From CAZGUH01 sp964529005 (GTDB lineage Bacteria; Actinomycetota; Acidimicrobiia; Acidimicrobiales; Ilumatobacteraceae), in the NCBI GenBank assembly GCA_964529005.1, contig CAZGUH010000031.1, positions 1-49,074 on the forward strand: a DNA stretch of 49,074 bases, in the 5' to 3' direction. The translations under genes were made by a program, and so were the position numbers. Below the pieces are notes generated by a model that did not search any database, was not told the origin of the DNA, and was given only the letters and a program-made list of their open reading frames with translations. Positions 1 through 8,004 of the stretch are shown here, piece after piece (position 1 is the stretch's first letter; each line of letters opens with the position of its first letter).

Positions 1-44
1 CTAGGTGTAGATGCTTGACAGGATCGGTCGGAAGGGAGGTTCGG

Positions 45-377
45 GTGGCGCGGATCAGCGACGACGAGCTCGCCAGGTTGAAGGCGGGGGTGTCGCTGGT
101 CGCCCTCGTGGAGGCGAAGGGGATCGCGCTCGCGAAGCACGGCGCCAACGGGGATCTCGCTGCGTCGTGTCCGTTTCACGAGGACCGCACCCCGTCGTTC
201 GTGATCAGCCCGTCGAAGAACTTGTGGCGCTGCCACGGCGCCTGTCAGGTGGGCGGGAGCGTGGTCGATTTCGTGATGCGGGCCGAGGGCGTGTCGTTCC
301 GGCACGCGGTCGACCTGCTGCGCCAGGCGTCCAGGGCGGTCCGTGGGAGTTGGGAATCGACACGAACGGCAACGTGA
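45..377 (+). pseudogene. Truncated CHC2 zinc-finger primase-like protein
   Basis: The N-terminal zinc-finger module of a primase of the type carried by plasmids and transposable elements; full-length relatives are several hundred residues. The start is the GTG at 45, preceded by a GGGAGG ribosome site; an upstream TTG at 15 is less likely. From residue about 42 the metal ligands are visible as CPFH, then CHGAC, followed by the usual GGSVVDFVM segment. The normal continuation is lost after HAVDLLRQ: the reading frame runs about 18 more unrelated residues to a stop. No Toprim or helicase domain follows. The gene looks cut by a deletion that joined it to the next fragment. Family call fairly sure; broken state clear from length. 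Confidence 0.6.
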
Positions 378-412
378 TCTATCACGCTGTGTACCGGCCG
401 GGAGCGGGATGA
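336..412 (+). pseudogene. Orphan C-terminal protein fragment, possibly a toxin tail
   Basis: A different frame from the primase remnant reads about 24 residues (GPWELGIDTNGNVIYHAVYR, then PGAG) to a stop at 410-412. The alternating hydrophobic pattern looks like real coding sequence, whereas the upstream part of the same frame is arginine-rich and looks out of frame. The stop overlaps the ATG of the next gene as ATGA, a common arrangement for a toxin and its immunity gene. The toxin reading is inferred from the layout and short size only; no family was recognised. Confidence 0.3.
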
Positions 413-928
413 TGCTGCGGTTGGCTTCGCACCTTGAGGAGCGCGGTGAGGCGTCTTGCCGGGTGGAGAGCCCAGTGCCCGGTGTCGTGCTCATCGACGT
501 CTCGCTGGTGGGAGCAGAGTTTCCGGTTCCCCTGCACTGGCGCGCGGGTGATTGGACGAAACCGCCGCTGGACGTGTCGCTGACGCCCGACGGTCGCGTC
601 GTGGGGTTCCAGTTCGTCCTGCAAGACGAGCGCGTTCCCGAGGAGGATGTGACCGCTCAGCGACAGGTGAGGTGGGCGGGCACTCCGGTGTTCGTGGTCG
701 GTGATTGGCCGACGGACCGATATCGCGATGAGCGACTGGTCGTCTCCCCGGTCAGATCGCTGACAACTCGTGTTGCGCCTCGGCGAGGGAGGGCCAGCCC
801 TGGAGTGGGGCGAAGTGAGCGCCGGGCTGCTGTTCGGGTTCGCTGGCGATCAGCTCGTTGAGATCGTCGTCGGAGCGCTCGACGAGGATGACTGGGCGTC
901 CGTCGGCGCGTTCTGGCTCGGCTCGTAG
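409..928 (+). pseudogene. Frameshifted small protein, possible immunity protein
   Basis: Starts at ATG 409 (or 412), overlapping the stop of the preceding fragment. It reads naturally to about residue 114 (ending DERLVVSP), then becomes an arginine-rich shadow in the same frame up to a stop at 861. A natural continuation (GQIAD) lies in the frame at 750-764, and a second (LVLRLGEGGPALEWGEV, ending GAFWLGS) in a third frame from 767 to the stop at 926-928. Two single-base losses, one in the CCCC run near 746-749 and one near 764, would restore a single acidic protein of about 172 residues. It may be a decayed gene or may carry assembly errors. Function unknown; an immunity role is inferred from position. 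Confidence 0.45.
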
Positions 929-967
929 TCGGATTCGTGTCGGCAACGTGATGGTTCGGACACCGCT

Positions 968-1114
968 GTGAGGATCTCCTACGACGCGTCGGTGGATGCT
1001 GCCTACATCCGGCTCGCCGACGAGATCGGCGTGGGCGGGGTGGCGTTCACGTATGGATGCGATCCGGCAGAGAGTGATCCTCTTCTGGTACGGGACGGGT
1101 GGCACGTGGGCTGA
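968..1114 (+). CDS. DUF2283-like small protein, probably truncated
   Basis: GTG start at 968; 48 residues. The beginning, VRISYDASVDAAYIRLADEI, matches the opening of DUF2283 proteins (a beta-strand, then an aspartate and an AAYI/ALYI stretch). The second half of the family, which normally ends in an LDFD..GRLIGIEVL type strand, is not recognisable, so the gene is probably cut short or frameshifted. DUF2283 genes often lie in small accessory gene groups, in keeping with the other remnants here. Function unknown. Confidence 0.5.
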   Translation: MRISYDASVDAAYIRLADEIGVGGVAFTYGCDPAESDPLLVRDGWHVG

Positions 1115-1202
1115 GTATCTTCTCGTCGTCACGTTGGTCGTGGTCGTTGCGATGTTCATCGTCATCAGACGGCGCTGTGCCGGTGGTGGGTCGCGGGCAT
1201 GA
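1053..1202 (+). CDS. Possible 49-residue single-pass membrane protein
   Basis: ATG at 1053, overlapping the end of the DUF2283-like gene in another frame. The peptide carries one clear hydrophobic stretch (YLLVVTLVVVVAMFIVI) followed by RRR, a normal inside-positive membrane anchor. No ribosome site is obvious and no homologous family was recognised. It could equally be a chance frame in decayed DNA; kept at low confidence because the hydrophobic segment is long and uninterrupted. Confidence 0.22.
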   Translation: MDAIRQRVILFWYGTGGTWAEYLLVVTLVVVVAMFIVIRRRCAGGGSRA

Positions 1203-1254
1203 GACCGCAGGGCAGGTCAGGCGATGTGGAGCCGATCTCCGTTCGCACGACGGC

Positions 1255-1276
1255 CCCCCGCAGCGAGAAGCGGGGG
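1255..1276. terminator. Hairpin between accessory remnants and bioY
   Basis: CCCCCGC pairs with GCGGGGG around an 8-nt loop. It lies between the plus-strand remnants and the 3' end of the minus-strand bioY gene, so it could end transcripts from either side. There is no T-tract, so intrinsic termination is only a guess. The rest of 1203-1368 shows no gene that can be supported. Confidence 0.3.
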
Positions 1277-1368
1277 TCCGATTTCGACCTAGAGATCTCC
1301 GTCCAAGGCGAACTCTGTCCCGTCGCGAGGTGAGTTCGTCGTGGTGCGCCGCTGGTCGTGGTGGATCG

Positions 1369-2043
1369 TCAGCGGCGGCTTGCGGGTCGCAGCTGCCCTC
1401 CGGGCGCTGACGTCCGCGCCGGCTGCGCGACCACGCCGGCCGTGCGTCCGTGCAGCCGCCACGCCACGGTCACGACGGCAGCGGCGACGAGAAGCTTGAC
1501 GACGTCGCCCAGGATGAACGGGCGCACCGCTTGGCGCATCGCGTCGGTCGGCGCTGCTGGGTCGTAGAGCGGGATGTTCGACCAGTACGCCAGCCAGCTC
1601 ACGCCGAACGCGTAGATGAACGCAGTCCCGACGATCATCGCCAGCGCCGAAGTGCCGAACGAGCGATCCTTTCCCCGCTCGGCCAGAGCGCCGACGACGG
1701 CAGCGGCGGCGACGAAGCCGACCAGGTAGCCGAAGCGCCATCCCGTCGCCGCGTCCCACCCGTGTTCGCCGCGGGAGAACACCGGCAGCCCGGCGGCGCC
1801 CACCGCGAAAGAGAGGACCTGGCTCGCCGCGCCGAGACGGGCGCCGAGCACGGCGCCGGCCAGCAGGACGAACAGGCTCTGGCACGTGATCGGGGCCGGC
1901 GTGCCGCCGAGGTCGAGGCTGAGCTGGGCGCCGATCGCCGAGGCCGCGACGAACAGGACGACCATCAGGGCCGCCCGGCCGCGGGCGGAGGCCACCGGCA
2001 CGAGGTCGGCCAGGGTGACTGGGTGCGAGGCGGCTGGCGACAC
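1369..2043 (-). CDS. bioY: Biotin transporter BioY (ECF S component)
   Basis: Membrane protein of 224 residues with about six hydrophobic segments; binds biotin and, in energy-coupling-factor systems, works with a shared T subunit and ATPases. Family signs: the VLLAGAVLGARLGAASQ segment near residues 59-75, the GAAGLPVFSRG loop that follows, the GYLVGF helix, and the C-terminal PFILGDVVKLLVAA segment. The GTG at 2043 gives a usual length. No bioM, bioN or biotin-synthesis genes lie nearby, so it either acts alone, as some BioY proteins do, or uses ECF modules encoded elsewhere. The C-terminal 25 residues are a polar extension. Confidence 0.88.
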   Translation of the reverse strand: MSPAASHPVTLADLVPVASARGRAALMVVLFVAASAIGAQLSLDLGGTPAPITCQSLFVLLAGAVLGARLGAASQVLSFAVGAAGLPVFSRGEHGWDAATGWRFGYLVGFVAAAAVVGALAERGKDRSFGTSALAMIVGTAFIYAFGVSWLAYWSNIPLYDPAAPTDAMRQAVRPFILGDVVKLLVAAAVVTVAWRLHGRTAGVVAQPARTSAPGGQLRPASRR

Positions 2044-2102
2044 GGTGCGGAATTATGACCGATTTCACAGCCGCTGTGTACAGGCGGCCAAGACGACCGC
2101 GC

Positions 2103-2912
2103 TCAGCGCGTGTCGATCATCAGGCTCTGAACCGCTCGACCCACGCGGCCGCCCTCGTCGAAGAGGGCGCTTTCGGCGAATCCGACCCCGCGAGGGCCAT
2201 AGTGCGAGACCGATCTCAGGCCGATCCACTCACCTCGGGGTTGCCGGCCGATGTGGATCGTCACCTCGGGGTTGATGAACACATGACTTTCCCATGGCAG
2301 CAGCCGCGACAGCCCGTTGCCGAAGTCCGCCGCAGCCACGGTGCGCTGGAGCCCCGTCAGCTCTTCACCGGCGAGCAGCGGCACGGTCAAGCGCATCCAC
2401 ACATCCATCGGGCCCGCCTCCACCCACGAGCCGGCGACCACGCGATGCTCCATCGCCGTCCCGGCGAACGACACGCCGCTGGCGAAGTCCGGCACCTCCG
2501 GGCGGCCCGAGGCGGGCGGCGCCATCGCGGGCTCCGAGAGGGTCTCTGCATCGCTCACGTCGACCGCTGCGTCGCGGATGCGCAGCACGCGAGCCCGAGC
2601 GACCTCGCCGCTCCCGCTCACCACCGAGATGCCGATGAGCGACACCTTGCGCCCGGGGCGTTCCACCACCGTGCGGACCTCGACGGGTGTTCCGATCAGC
2701 ATCGGGCGCTGCAACTCGACGGTCAGGCGGGCGACCTGCCAGGGCTCGTCACGGTCCAACGCTTCGACGGCGCGAGCGATCAGCGCGGCGACCGGCCCGC
2801 CGTGGCAATGCCCCTCGTCCCATGGACCTCGGCACAGGGGGCCAGGAACGTACGCGTCGCCGTCGACGCGAAAAAGCGCCTCGCTCAGCTCATCCTTCCC
2901 TGGTCCTCCCAC
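2103..2912 (-). CDS. Acyl-CoA thioesterase-like protein (double hotdog)
   Basis: 269 residues, the size of the two-domain TesB-like thioesterase family that hydrolyses acyl-CoA. The N-terminal hotdog has the typical PWDEGHCHGGPVAALIARAVE helix after the first strands, followed by RLTVELQRPMLIGTPVEVRT; the second hotdog ends with a strand containing SVSHYGPRGVGFAESALFDEGG. GTG start at 2912, overlapping the 3' end of the upstream small membrane protein gene by 28 bp, so the two are probably cotranscribed. Substrate not predictable from sequence. Confidence 0.7.
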   Translation of the reverse strand: MGGPGKDELSEALFRVDGDAYVPGPLCRGPWDEGHCHGGPVAALIARAVEALDRDEPWQVARLTVELQRPMLIGTPVEVRTVVERPGRKVSLIGISVVSGSGEVARARVLRIRDAAVDVSDAETLSEPAMAPPASGRPEVPDFASGVSFAGTAMEHRVVAGSWVEAGPMDVWMRLTVPLLAGEELTGLQRTVAAADFGNGLSRLLPWESHVFINPEVTIHIGRQPRGEWIGLRSVSHYGPRGVGFAESALFDEGGRVGRAVQSLMIDTR

Positions 2913-3205
2913 CGGCGCATTGTGTCATGCAACCCTTGCGAGGCACGGGTTCCGTTCATCGGGCGGGCAGGGACGCGGACCCGCAGCAGCGGCGCCGGTG
3001 GGTGACGCTCGAACACGCCGCTCCACGCCAACGACGACACGATCACGATCACCGCGAGCACGACGGACTGCTCCTGGAGCCCCGCTGACGCGAGAAGGTA
3101 GGCGGCAAGCCCCGCGGCGATGCTCACGAGCGCTGCCACGCGCACGAGGGCTGTCCATTCGGGCCCGGTCGCAGGCCGAGACGGGGAATGGCGGTGCGTC
3201 GACAT
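2885..3205 (-). CDS. Small two-helix membrane protein
   Basis: 106 residues from the ATG at 3205; a longer start at 3268 would add an arginine-rich stretch that looks non-coding. Two hydrophobic helices lie at roughly residues 20-43 (VRVAALVSIAAGLAAYLLAS) and 47-63 (SVVLAVIVIVSSLAW), followed by a basic cytoplasmic-type tail. No conserved family recognised. The coding end overlaps the downstream thioesterase start. The 124 bp upstream (3206-3329), between this gene and the next minus-strand gene, probably hold its promoter but show no clear motif. Confidence 0.5.
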   Translation of the reverse strand: MSTHRHSPSRPATGPEWTALVRVAALVSIAAGLAAYLLASAGLQEQSVVLAVIVIVSSLAWSGVFERHPPAPLLRVRVPARPMNGTRASQGLHDTMRRWEDQGRMS

Positions 3206-3329
3206 CGTGTCCACGCGTATAAGACGTCGCGAAGCGGCCCTCAGATGAGCGAAAGCCGAGGAATTCACGCAACTGCAAAGAAAGCGGTCGGTCGCCGACA
3301 GCCGATGCTGCGTCTGCCGGTGGCGACGG

Positions 3330-4208
3330 TCAGGCCGCGCGCACTGCCAGCAGAAGCGCCAGCGGGATCACGATCAATGCCAGCGTCCCGAGGATGATGG
3401 CGTAGACGGCGAAGTTGTAGCTCTGGTCGCGCGGCGGGGTGCCCGCCGCGCCGATCGTCTCCCACAAGGCCGCGACGGGCTGGTCGGTGCTCAGGCGGAT
3501 GCGGTGCCGGGCGACGCTTGCGGCGAAAAGCGCCGCCCAGGCGAGGCTGGACAGCACCGCCAGCAGGATGGCGGCGAAGATCGCGACGCCGACGGTGCTG
3601 TCGAGGGCGTTGCGCAGCAGGCTCCACAGGCTGGATGCGATCGTGGTGAGGAACGCGCCGCCGACCAGGAACGTCGGCAGCCCGAGGGCCCTAGCGCGCA
3701 GCCCGGCCTCGACCTGTGCCGCGGTGATGCGGGCGCGTCGCAACATGTGGTGCTCTCGGCTGCCCCACACGGCGCTCGCCTCTCTGCGCTCGTAGAGCTT
3801 GCGGATGCGCGAGACGAGCGTGTTCTGGTGGCTCTTCACGATCCAGCGGGTCATCTGTTGCACGACGACGCGGGCGATGTGCTTCAGCGGCCCGAGCCTC
3901 GGCAGGCGCGGCGCGCGTGCGCCATTGCGGTCGAGGACCTCGAGGGCCCGCATGACGAGGCGATGGCTCTCCTCGAACTGCTCCGGCCGGGCGAGCGGGC
4001 GTGGCCGCGACAGCTCGTCGACGATCGATTGTTCGGCCCGCCCGCGCCCCGCCAGCTGAACGAGCAGTTGGTCACGCTCGTCGGAGGTCTCGGCGCGCAA
4101 CACGCGGAGCGCGTCGATGCGGTCGAGGAGGAACGACCCTTCCTTCTGGCCGGCAGTCGCCTCGTCGGCACCGTCGCTCGAGACGGAGAGGAGCTTCTCA
4201 TCGGTCAT
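3330..4208 (-). CDS. Membrane protein with N-terminal coiled region, function unknown
   Basis: 292 residues. The first 100 or so are charged and predicted helical (LLDRIDALRVLRAETSDERD and similar), a middle section is basic, and three hydrophobic segments follow: near residues 178-198, 203-230 (VGVAIFAAILLAVLSSLAWA) and 268-290 at the extreme C-terminus. No enzymatic motif is visible. ATG at 4208, transcribed away from mscL across a 111-bp divergent region. Not recognised as a named family. Confidence 0.6.
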   Translation of the reverse strand: MTDEKLLSVSSDGADEATAGQKEGSFLLDRIDALRVLRAETSDERDQLLVQLAGRGRAEQSIVDELSRPRPLARPEQFEESHRLVMRALEVLDRNGARAPRLPRLGPLKHIARVVVQQMTRWIVKSHQNTLVSRIRKLYERREASAVWGSREHHMLRRARITAAQVEAGLRARALGLPTFLVGGAFLTTIASSLWSLLRNALDSTVGVAIFAAILLAVLSSLAWAALFAASVARHRIRLSTDQPVAALWETIGAAGTPPRDQSYNFAVYAIILGTLALIVIPLALLLAVRAA

Positions 4209-4319
4209 CGTGGCGGCACCGTAGTGATCCGCGACCGGCCCGGCGGGACCTGGGATGCTCGGCGCGCTGATCGCACGCTCATAGTGTGACGCACGACACT
4301 TCCCAAAGGAGGATGCTCA

Positions 4320-4712
4320 GTGCTCAAAGGCTTCAAAGCATTCATCATGCGCGGCAACGTCGTCGACCTGGCGATCGCCGTCGTCATCGGCGCTGCATTC
4401 GGCGCCGTCGTGGCGGCGCTCGTCGAGGACTTCATCACGCCGCTCGTCGCGGCGATCTTCGGGGAGAACGACTTCTCGGCGCTCACGTTCACGATCAACG
4501 ACAGCGTCTTCCGCTACGGCCACTTCCTGAACGCGCTGATCTCGTTCGTCACGATCGCGGCCGCCATCTACTTCCTGGTCGTCGTGCCGATGCAGAAGCT
4601 CGCCGAGCGCCGCCGTCGCGGCGAGCCGACCGAGGACACGCCGGCGCCCTCGGACGAGGCCGTGTTGCTGACCGAGATCCGCGACCTGCTGGCCATGCGC
4701 CGCGAGCCGTAA
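4320..4712 (+). CDS. mscL: Large-conductance mechanosensitive channel MscL
   Basis: 130 residues, normal for MscL, the pentameric pore that releases solutes under hypo-osmotic shock. The first helix is textbook (FKAFIMRGNVVDLAIAVVIG, then AAFGAVVAALVEDFITPL), followed by the periplasmic loop and the second helix (FLNALISFVTIAAAIYFLVV), and a charged C-terminal helical bundle with EAVLLTEIRDLLA. The GTG at 4320 is chosen because AAAGGAGG (4305-4312) lies 7 nt upstream; an ATG at 4313 is in another frame. Single gene, divergent from the membrane protein upstream. Confidence 0.95.
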   Translation: MLKGFKAFIMRGNVVDLAIAVVIGAAFGAVVAALVEDFITPLVAAIFGENDFSALTFTINDSVFRYGHFLNALISFVTIAAAIYFLVVVPMQKLAERRRRGEPTEDTPAPSDEAVLLTEIRDLLAMRREP

Positions 4713-4773
4713 GCGAATCGCCGCCGCGTGCCGTGATCGCGCCGTGACCTTCGGCGCGTCGGGGCCGCGTGAC

Positions 4774-4813
4774 TTGATTCTCGCGGGTGCATCGGACTGA
4801 ATGGTCCGATGCA
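4774..4813 (+). promoter_or_regulatory. Promoter with 26-bp palindrome over the start codon
   Basis: A perfect 10-bp inverted repeat (TGCATCGGAC at 4788-4797, GTCCGATGCA at 4804-4813) with a 6-nt loop covers the ATG (4809) of the SGNH lipoprotein gene. A -35-like TTGATT (4774-4779) and a weak -10-like CTGAAT (4797-4802) with a 17-nt spacer would place the transcript start at about the A of the ATG, giving a leaderless mRNA. The palindrome would then be an operator over the -10 and start site. It could instead be a terminator for mscL, but no T-tract follows. Confidence 0.4.
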
Positions 4814-5909
4814 TTCGGCGAGGGCCAGGAGGGTTTCCCTGGCGGCTGCGCTCTGCGTGGCGACGGCAGCGGTGGCGGCGTGTGGGTCGGCGAACTCGGC
4901 AGGCCCGGGCACGCCGCGTCCGACGGCGGCGGGCGTCGGCTCGTTGCCGCCGGGCTTCGAGGAGTCCGCCGACGTCACGCCGCTCGACGTGGTCGAGACG
5001 GGCCCGTCGGTCGACATCACCACGACAGTGCCGCCCGAGGGCGCCAGCCTCGCCGAGCTCGCCGACGGCAACAAGATCCTCCTGATCGGCGATTCGATCA
5101 TGTCGTCGATCTCCCGCCGCTACGGCAACCAGGCCTGCGAGCTTCTCGTGCCGCAGGGCTGGCGCGTCGCGGTGGAGGCGGAGAAGAGCCGGCCGGTGGG
5201 GTTCGGCCTCGACGTGCTCGACCGGGTGCTCGACGACGGTTGGGATGCCTTCGTCATCCTGCTCGGCAACAACTACGGCAAGAACCAGGAGACGTTCCGG
5301 TCGCAGCTGGAGGAGATGCTCGACGAGATCGGTGATCACCCCGTGCTCTTGTTGACCGTCACCGAGTTCGAACCCGTGCAACGAGAGGTCAACGACGTCA
5401 TCCGTGCCGTCGCCGCTGCTCGGGCCAACATCGTGCTGCTCGATTGGGCGCAGATCACCGAGGAGCGCGCGCTGCTCGGCCGAGACGGTCTGCATCTCAC
5501 CGAGCAGGGCCGGGAGGCGCTGGCGACGCACATCGCGGCGGTCGCCGGGTCGCCGGAGGGTGACGGCGAATGCATCGGCAGCAAGTTCACCGACGACAGC
5601 GCGGGCGATCAGGTGGGCGGCGGGTCGCAGAACTCCGGTGGCGACGGCGGCAGCAGCGGTGGCAACCGGGGGACGACAGCGACCACCAAGCCGAAGCCCG
5701 TCGTCACGACGACGCCGGTCGTCACGGTGACGTCGCCTCCGTTCACGACGGTGACCGCGCCGCCGTCGAGCAACACGTCGACACCGACGTCGTCGCCGAC
5801 GACGGATCCGCCGTCGACCCAGTCGAGCCCGCCGACGACGCAGCCCGTATCGAGCGTGGTCACCACGGATCCGCCGGGCAACGGCAACGGATCATCCGAC
5901 CCGTTATGA
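4809..5909 (+). CDS. SGNH/GDSL-family lipoprotein with Thr/Pro-rich tail
   Basis: 366 residues. Residues 1-25 are a lipoprotein signal: an Arg-rich start, a hydrophobic core and the lipobox VAAC with Cys25. The SGNH hydrolase domain (about 85-245) has block I LLIGDS with Ser96, an LLGNN block III and the C-terminal DGLHLT block with Asp226 and His229, so the catalytic triad is intact. From about 262 it becomes Gly/Ser- then Thr/Pro-rich, typical of a stalk in the cell wall. No acyltransferase partner is seen, so the substrate (an ester on a surface polymer or lipid) is unknown. No ribosome site precedes the ATG; see the promoter entry. Confidence 0.75.
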   Translation: MHSARARRVSLAAALCVATAAVAACGSANSAGPGTPRPTAAGVGSLPPGFEESADVTPLDVVETGPSVDITTTVPPEGASLAELADGNKILLIGDSIMSSISRRYGNQACELLVPQGWRVAVEAEKSRPVGFGLDVLDRVLDDGWDAFVILLGNNYGKNQETFRSQLEEMLDEIGDHPVLLLTVTEFEPVQREVNDVIRAVAAARANIVLLDWAQITEERALLGRDGLHLTEQGREALATHIAAVAGSPEGDGECIGSKFTDDSAGDQVGGGSQNSGGDGGSSGGNRGTTATTKPKPVVTTTPVVTVTSPPFTTVTAPPSSNTSTPTSSPTTDPPSTQSSPPTTQPVSSVVTTDPPGNGNGSSDPL

Positions 5910-5913
5910 CCTG

Positions 5914-5932
5914 ACGGCGCCTACGGCGCCAG
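5914..5932. terminator. Hairpin between convergent genes
   Basis: GGCGCC-TAC-GGCGCC forms a short stem exactly where the plus-strand SGNH gene and the minus-strand DUF2752 gene end within 11 bp of each other. It lacks a T-tract. Position suggests a shared bidirectional terminator; the short stem keeps confidence low. Confidence 0.3.
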
Positions 5933-6319
5933 TGAGTCGAACGGCGCCACCGGCACGTTGCGCGCCACAGCGAAGACGACCAGGACGCTCGCTGCGGCGG
6001 CGGGCAGCCACGCCGGCAAGCGGCGCACCCACTCCAGCCGAGGGCGGCCGCGGACCTGGCGCCACCACTGCCACCACGCGACGAGCAGCGCCAACGCGAA
6101 CGCCGGGGCCAAGACGTTGTGCGACATCGCCGCCCTCACGTCGCCATGCATCGCGGCCCGCGCCGCTCTGGTCAGCCCGCAGCCGGGGCACCAGAGCCCG
6201 GTCAGCGTGTGGAACGCGCACCCCGGCAGCCACGTGTGCTCGTCGCTGGCGGCGACGTAGAGCACCGCGGCGCAGCATGCCGCCGCAGCGGCCATCGGGA
6301 GGATCGAGGCGCGGCGCAT
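5921..6319 (-). CDS. DUF2752 membrane protein
   Basis: 132 residues from the ATG at 6319 (an upstream ATG at 6367 would add a 16-residue basic stretch). The family mark is the CAFHTLTGLWCPGCGLTRAA motif near residues 35-54, placed after a first hydrophobic helix, with two more helices (VLAPAFALALLVAWW and WLPAAAASVLVVFAVA). DUF2752 proteins are small membrane proteins of unknown role that keep this paired-cysteine CPGCG motif. Divergent from the ABC-F gene 57 bp away. Confidence 0.75.
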   Translation of the reverse strand: MRRASILPMAAAAACCAAVLYVAASDEHTWLPGCAFHTLTGLWCPGCGLTRAARAAMHGDVRAAMSHNVLAPAFALALLVAWWQWWRQVRGRPRLEWVRRLPAWLPAAAASVLVVFAVARNVPVAPFDSLAP

Positions 6320-6376
6320 CGCGAGCGATCGTAGAACGCGGTTGGAACGCACGGCCGGTGCTGCCACCCTGGGCCG

Positions 6377-7993
6377 GTGCTACAGGTGCGAGGAGTCTCG
6401 GTGGAGGTCGGAGGGCGCGTCGTGCTCGAGCGCGCTTCCTTCACGATCATGCCCCGAGACAAGGTCGGCCTCGTCGGCCGTAACGGCGCTGGCAAGACGA
6501 GCCTGTTCCGTGTCCTGGGCGGCGAGAACGAACCGATCGCCGGCACGATCGTGCGCAAGGGCGGCTTCGGCTACCTGCCGCAGGATCCGCGCATCGCCGG
6601 GGTCCTCGACGGGCGGACGGCGGTCTCCCACATCCTGTCCGGGCGGGGCATCGACGACGAGCTCGTCCGCATCGAGAAGCTGCGCATCGCGATGGAGGAG
6701 GACCCGAGCGAACGCAACGTGGCGCGCTTCAGCAAGGCGCAGGATGCGTTCGCCAGCAGCGGGGGCTACGCGGCCGAGAGCGAGGCGCGTTCGATCGCCG
6801 CTGGGCTTGGCCTCGGCGCCGATCGGCTCGATCTGCCGGTCGGGGTGCTGAGCGGCGGGGAGCGGCGGCGCACCGAGCTGGCCCGCATCCTCTTCGCCGG
6901 CAGCGACGCGCTGCTGCTCGACGAGCCGACGAACCACCTCGACGTCGACGCCAAGGCGTGGCTGATGTCGTTCCTGCGGTCCTACCGCGGCGCGCTGTTG
7001 GTCATCAGCCACGACCTCGACCTGCTCGACGAGGCGATCACACGGGTCATCCACCTCGATCGGCCGTTCGAGGACTCGACCGGCACGATCGTCGAGTACC
7101 GCGGCACCTACAGCCAGTACCGCACGGCACGAGCCGCGGACGAGGCCCGGATGGCGAAGAAGGCGATGCTTCAGGCCAAGGAGATCAACCGTCTCCAGAC
7201 CGTCGTCGACCGCTTCGGGGCCAAGGCCACCAAGGCGTCGATGGCGCACAGCGTCGAGAAGCGCATCGCCCGTCTCGAGGGCGAGCGGGTGCAGGTGGCG
7301 CAGAAGGGCCGCTCGCTGAACGTGCGCTTCCCCGACCCGCCGCCGTGTGGCGAGACCGTGGTGCGTGCCTCAGCCCTCTCGAAGGCGTACGGCGGGCCGC
7401 CCGTGTTCGAGGACGTCGGGTTCGACCTCGGGAGGGGAGAGCGGCTGCTCGTGCTCGGGCTCAACGGCGCCGGCAAGACCAGCCTGTTGCGCATCCTCGC
7501 GGGCGAAACCGAGGCCAACCTCGGTCAGTTCGAGTACGGCCACAACGTGTCGGCCGGCTACTACGCGCAGGAGCATGACAACCTGCGCACGGAGTCGTCA
7601 TTGCTGGACAACATCCGCGCCGAGGTTCCACCCGGCGTCGTGTTGACCGAGACGCAGCTGCGCGGCCTGCTCGGCATGATGGGCTTGTCGGGCGAGAAGG
7701 TGTTCCAAGAGTCGGGAACGCTGTCGGGAGGCGAGAAGACCAAGCTGGCGTTGGCGATGCTGATGGTCGGCCGCAACAACCTGCTATTGCTCGACGAGCC
7801 GACCAACAACCTCGACCCGCCGAGCCGCGCCGCGGTCGCGAACGCGCTTGTCGCGTGGAAGGGCGCGCTCATCATCGTCAGCCACGACACGGAGTTCGTC
7901 GAGCAGCTGGCGCCGACGAAGGTGTTGTTGATGCCCGACGGCCAGGTCGACTACTTCAGCGACGACTGGCTGGACCTCGTCTCCCTCGCCTAA
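6377..7993 (+). CDS. ABC-F family ATPase
   Basis: 538 residues with two ABC ATPase domains on one chain and no membrane segments, the layout of ABC-F proteins that act on the ribosome. Domain 1: Walker A GRNGAGKTS (about 34-42), signature LSGGERRR, Walker B LLLDEPTNHLD. Domain 2: Walker A GLNGAGKTS (about 360-368), signature LSGGEKTK, Walker B LLLDEPTNNLD. A lysine-rich helical linker (KKAMLQAKEINRLQ) lies between them, as expected. GTG start at 6377. ABC-F proteins either tune translation or protect the ribosome from antibiotics; which applies here cannot be told. Confidence 0.9.
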   Translation: MLQVRGVSVEVGGRVVLERASFTIMPRDKVGLVGRNGAGKTSLFRVLGGENEPIAGTIVRKGGFGYLPQDPRIAGVLDGRTAVSHILSGRGIDDELVRIEKLRIAMEEDPSERNVARFSKAQDAFASSGGYAAESEARSIAAGLGLGADRLDLPVGVLSGGERRRTELARILFAGSDALLLDEPTNHLDVDAKAWLMSFLRSYRGALLVISHDLDLLDEAITRVIHLDRPFEDSTGTIVEYRGTYSQYRTARAADEARMAKKAMLQAKEINRLQTVVDRFGAKATKASMAHSVEKRIARLEGERVQVAQKGRSLNVRFPDPPPCGETVVRASALSKAYGGPPVFEDVGFDLGRGERLLVLGLNGAGKTSLLRILAGETEANLGQFEYGHNVSAGYYAQEHDNLRTESSLLDNIRAEVPPGVVLTETQLRGLLGMMGLSGEKVFQESGTLSGGEKTKLALAMLMVGRNNLLLLDEPTNNLDPPSRAAVANALVAWKGALIIVSHDTEFVEQLAPTKVLLMPDGQVDYFSDDWLDLVSLA

Positions 7994-8004
7994 CGCCCAC
8001 GTCG

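Noticed and set aside
5680..5900. Thr/Pro-rich stretch considered as a separate repeat element
   Set aside because: It is the in-frame disordered tail of the SGNH lipoprotein and is not a DNA repeat with fixed period.
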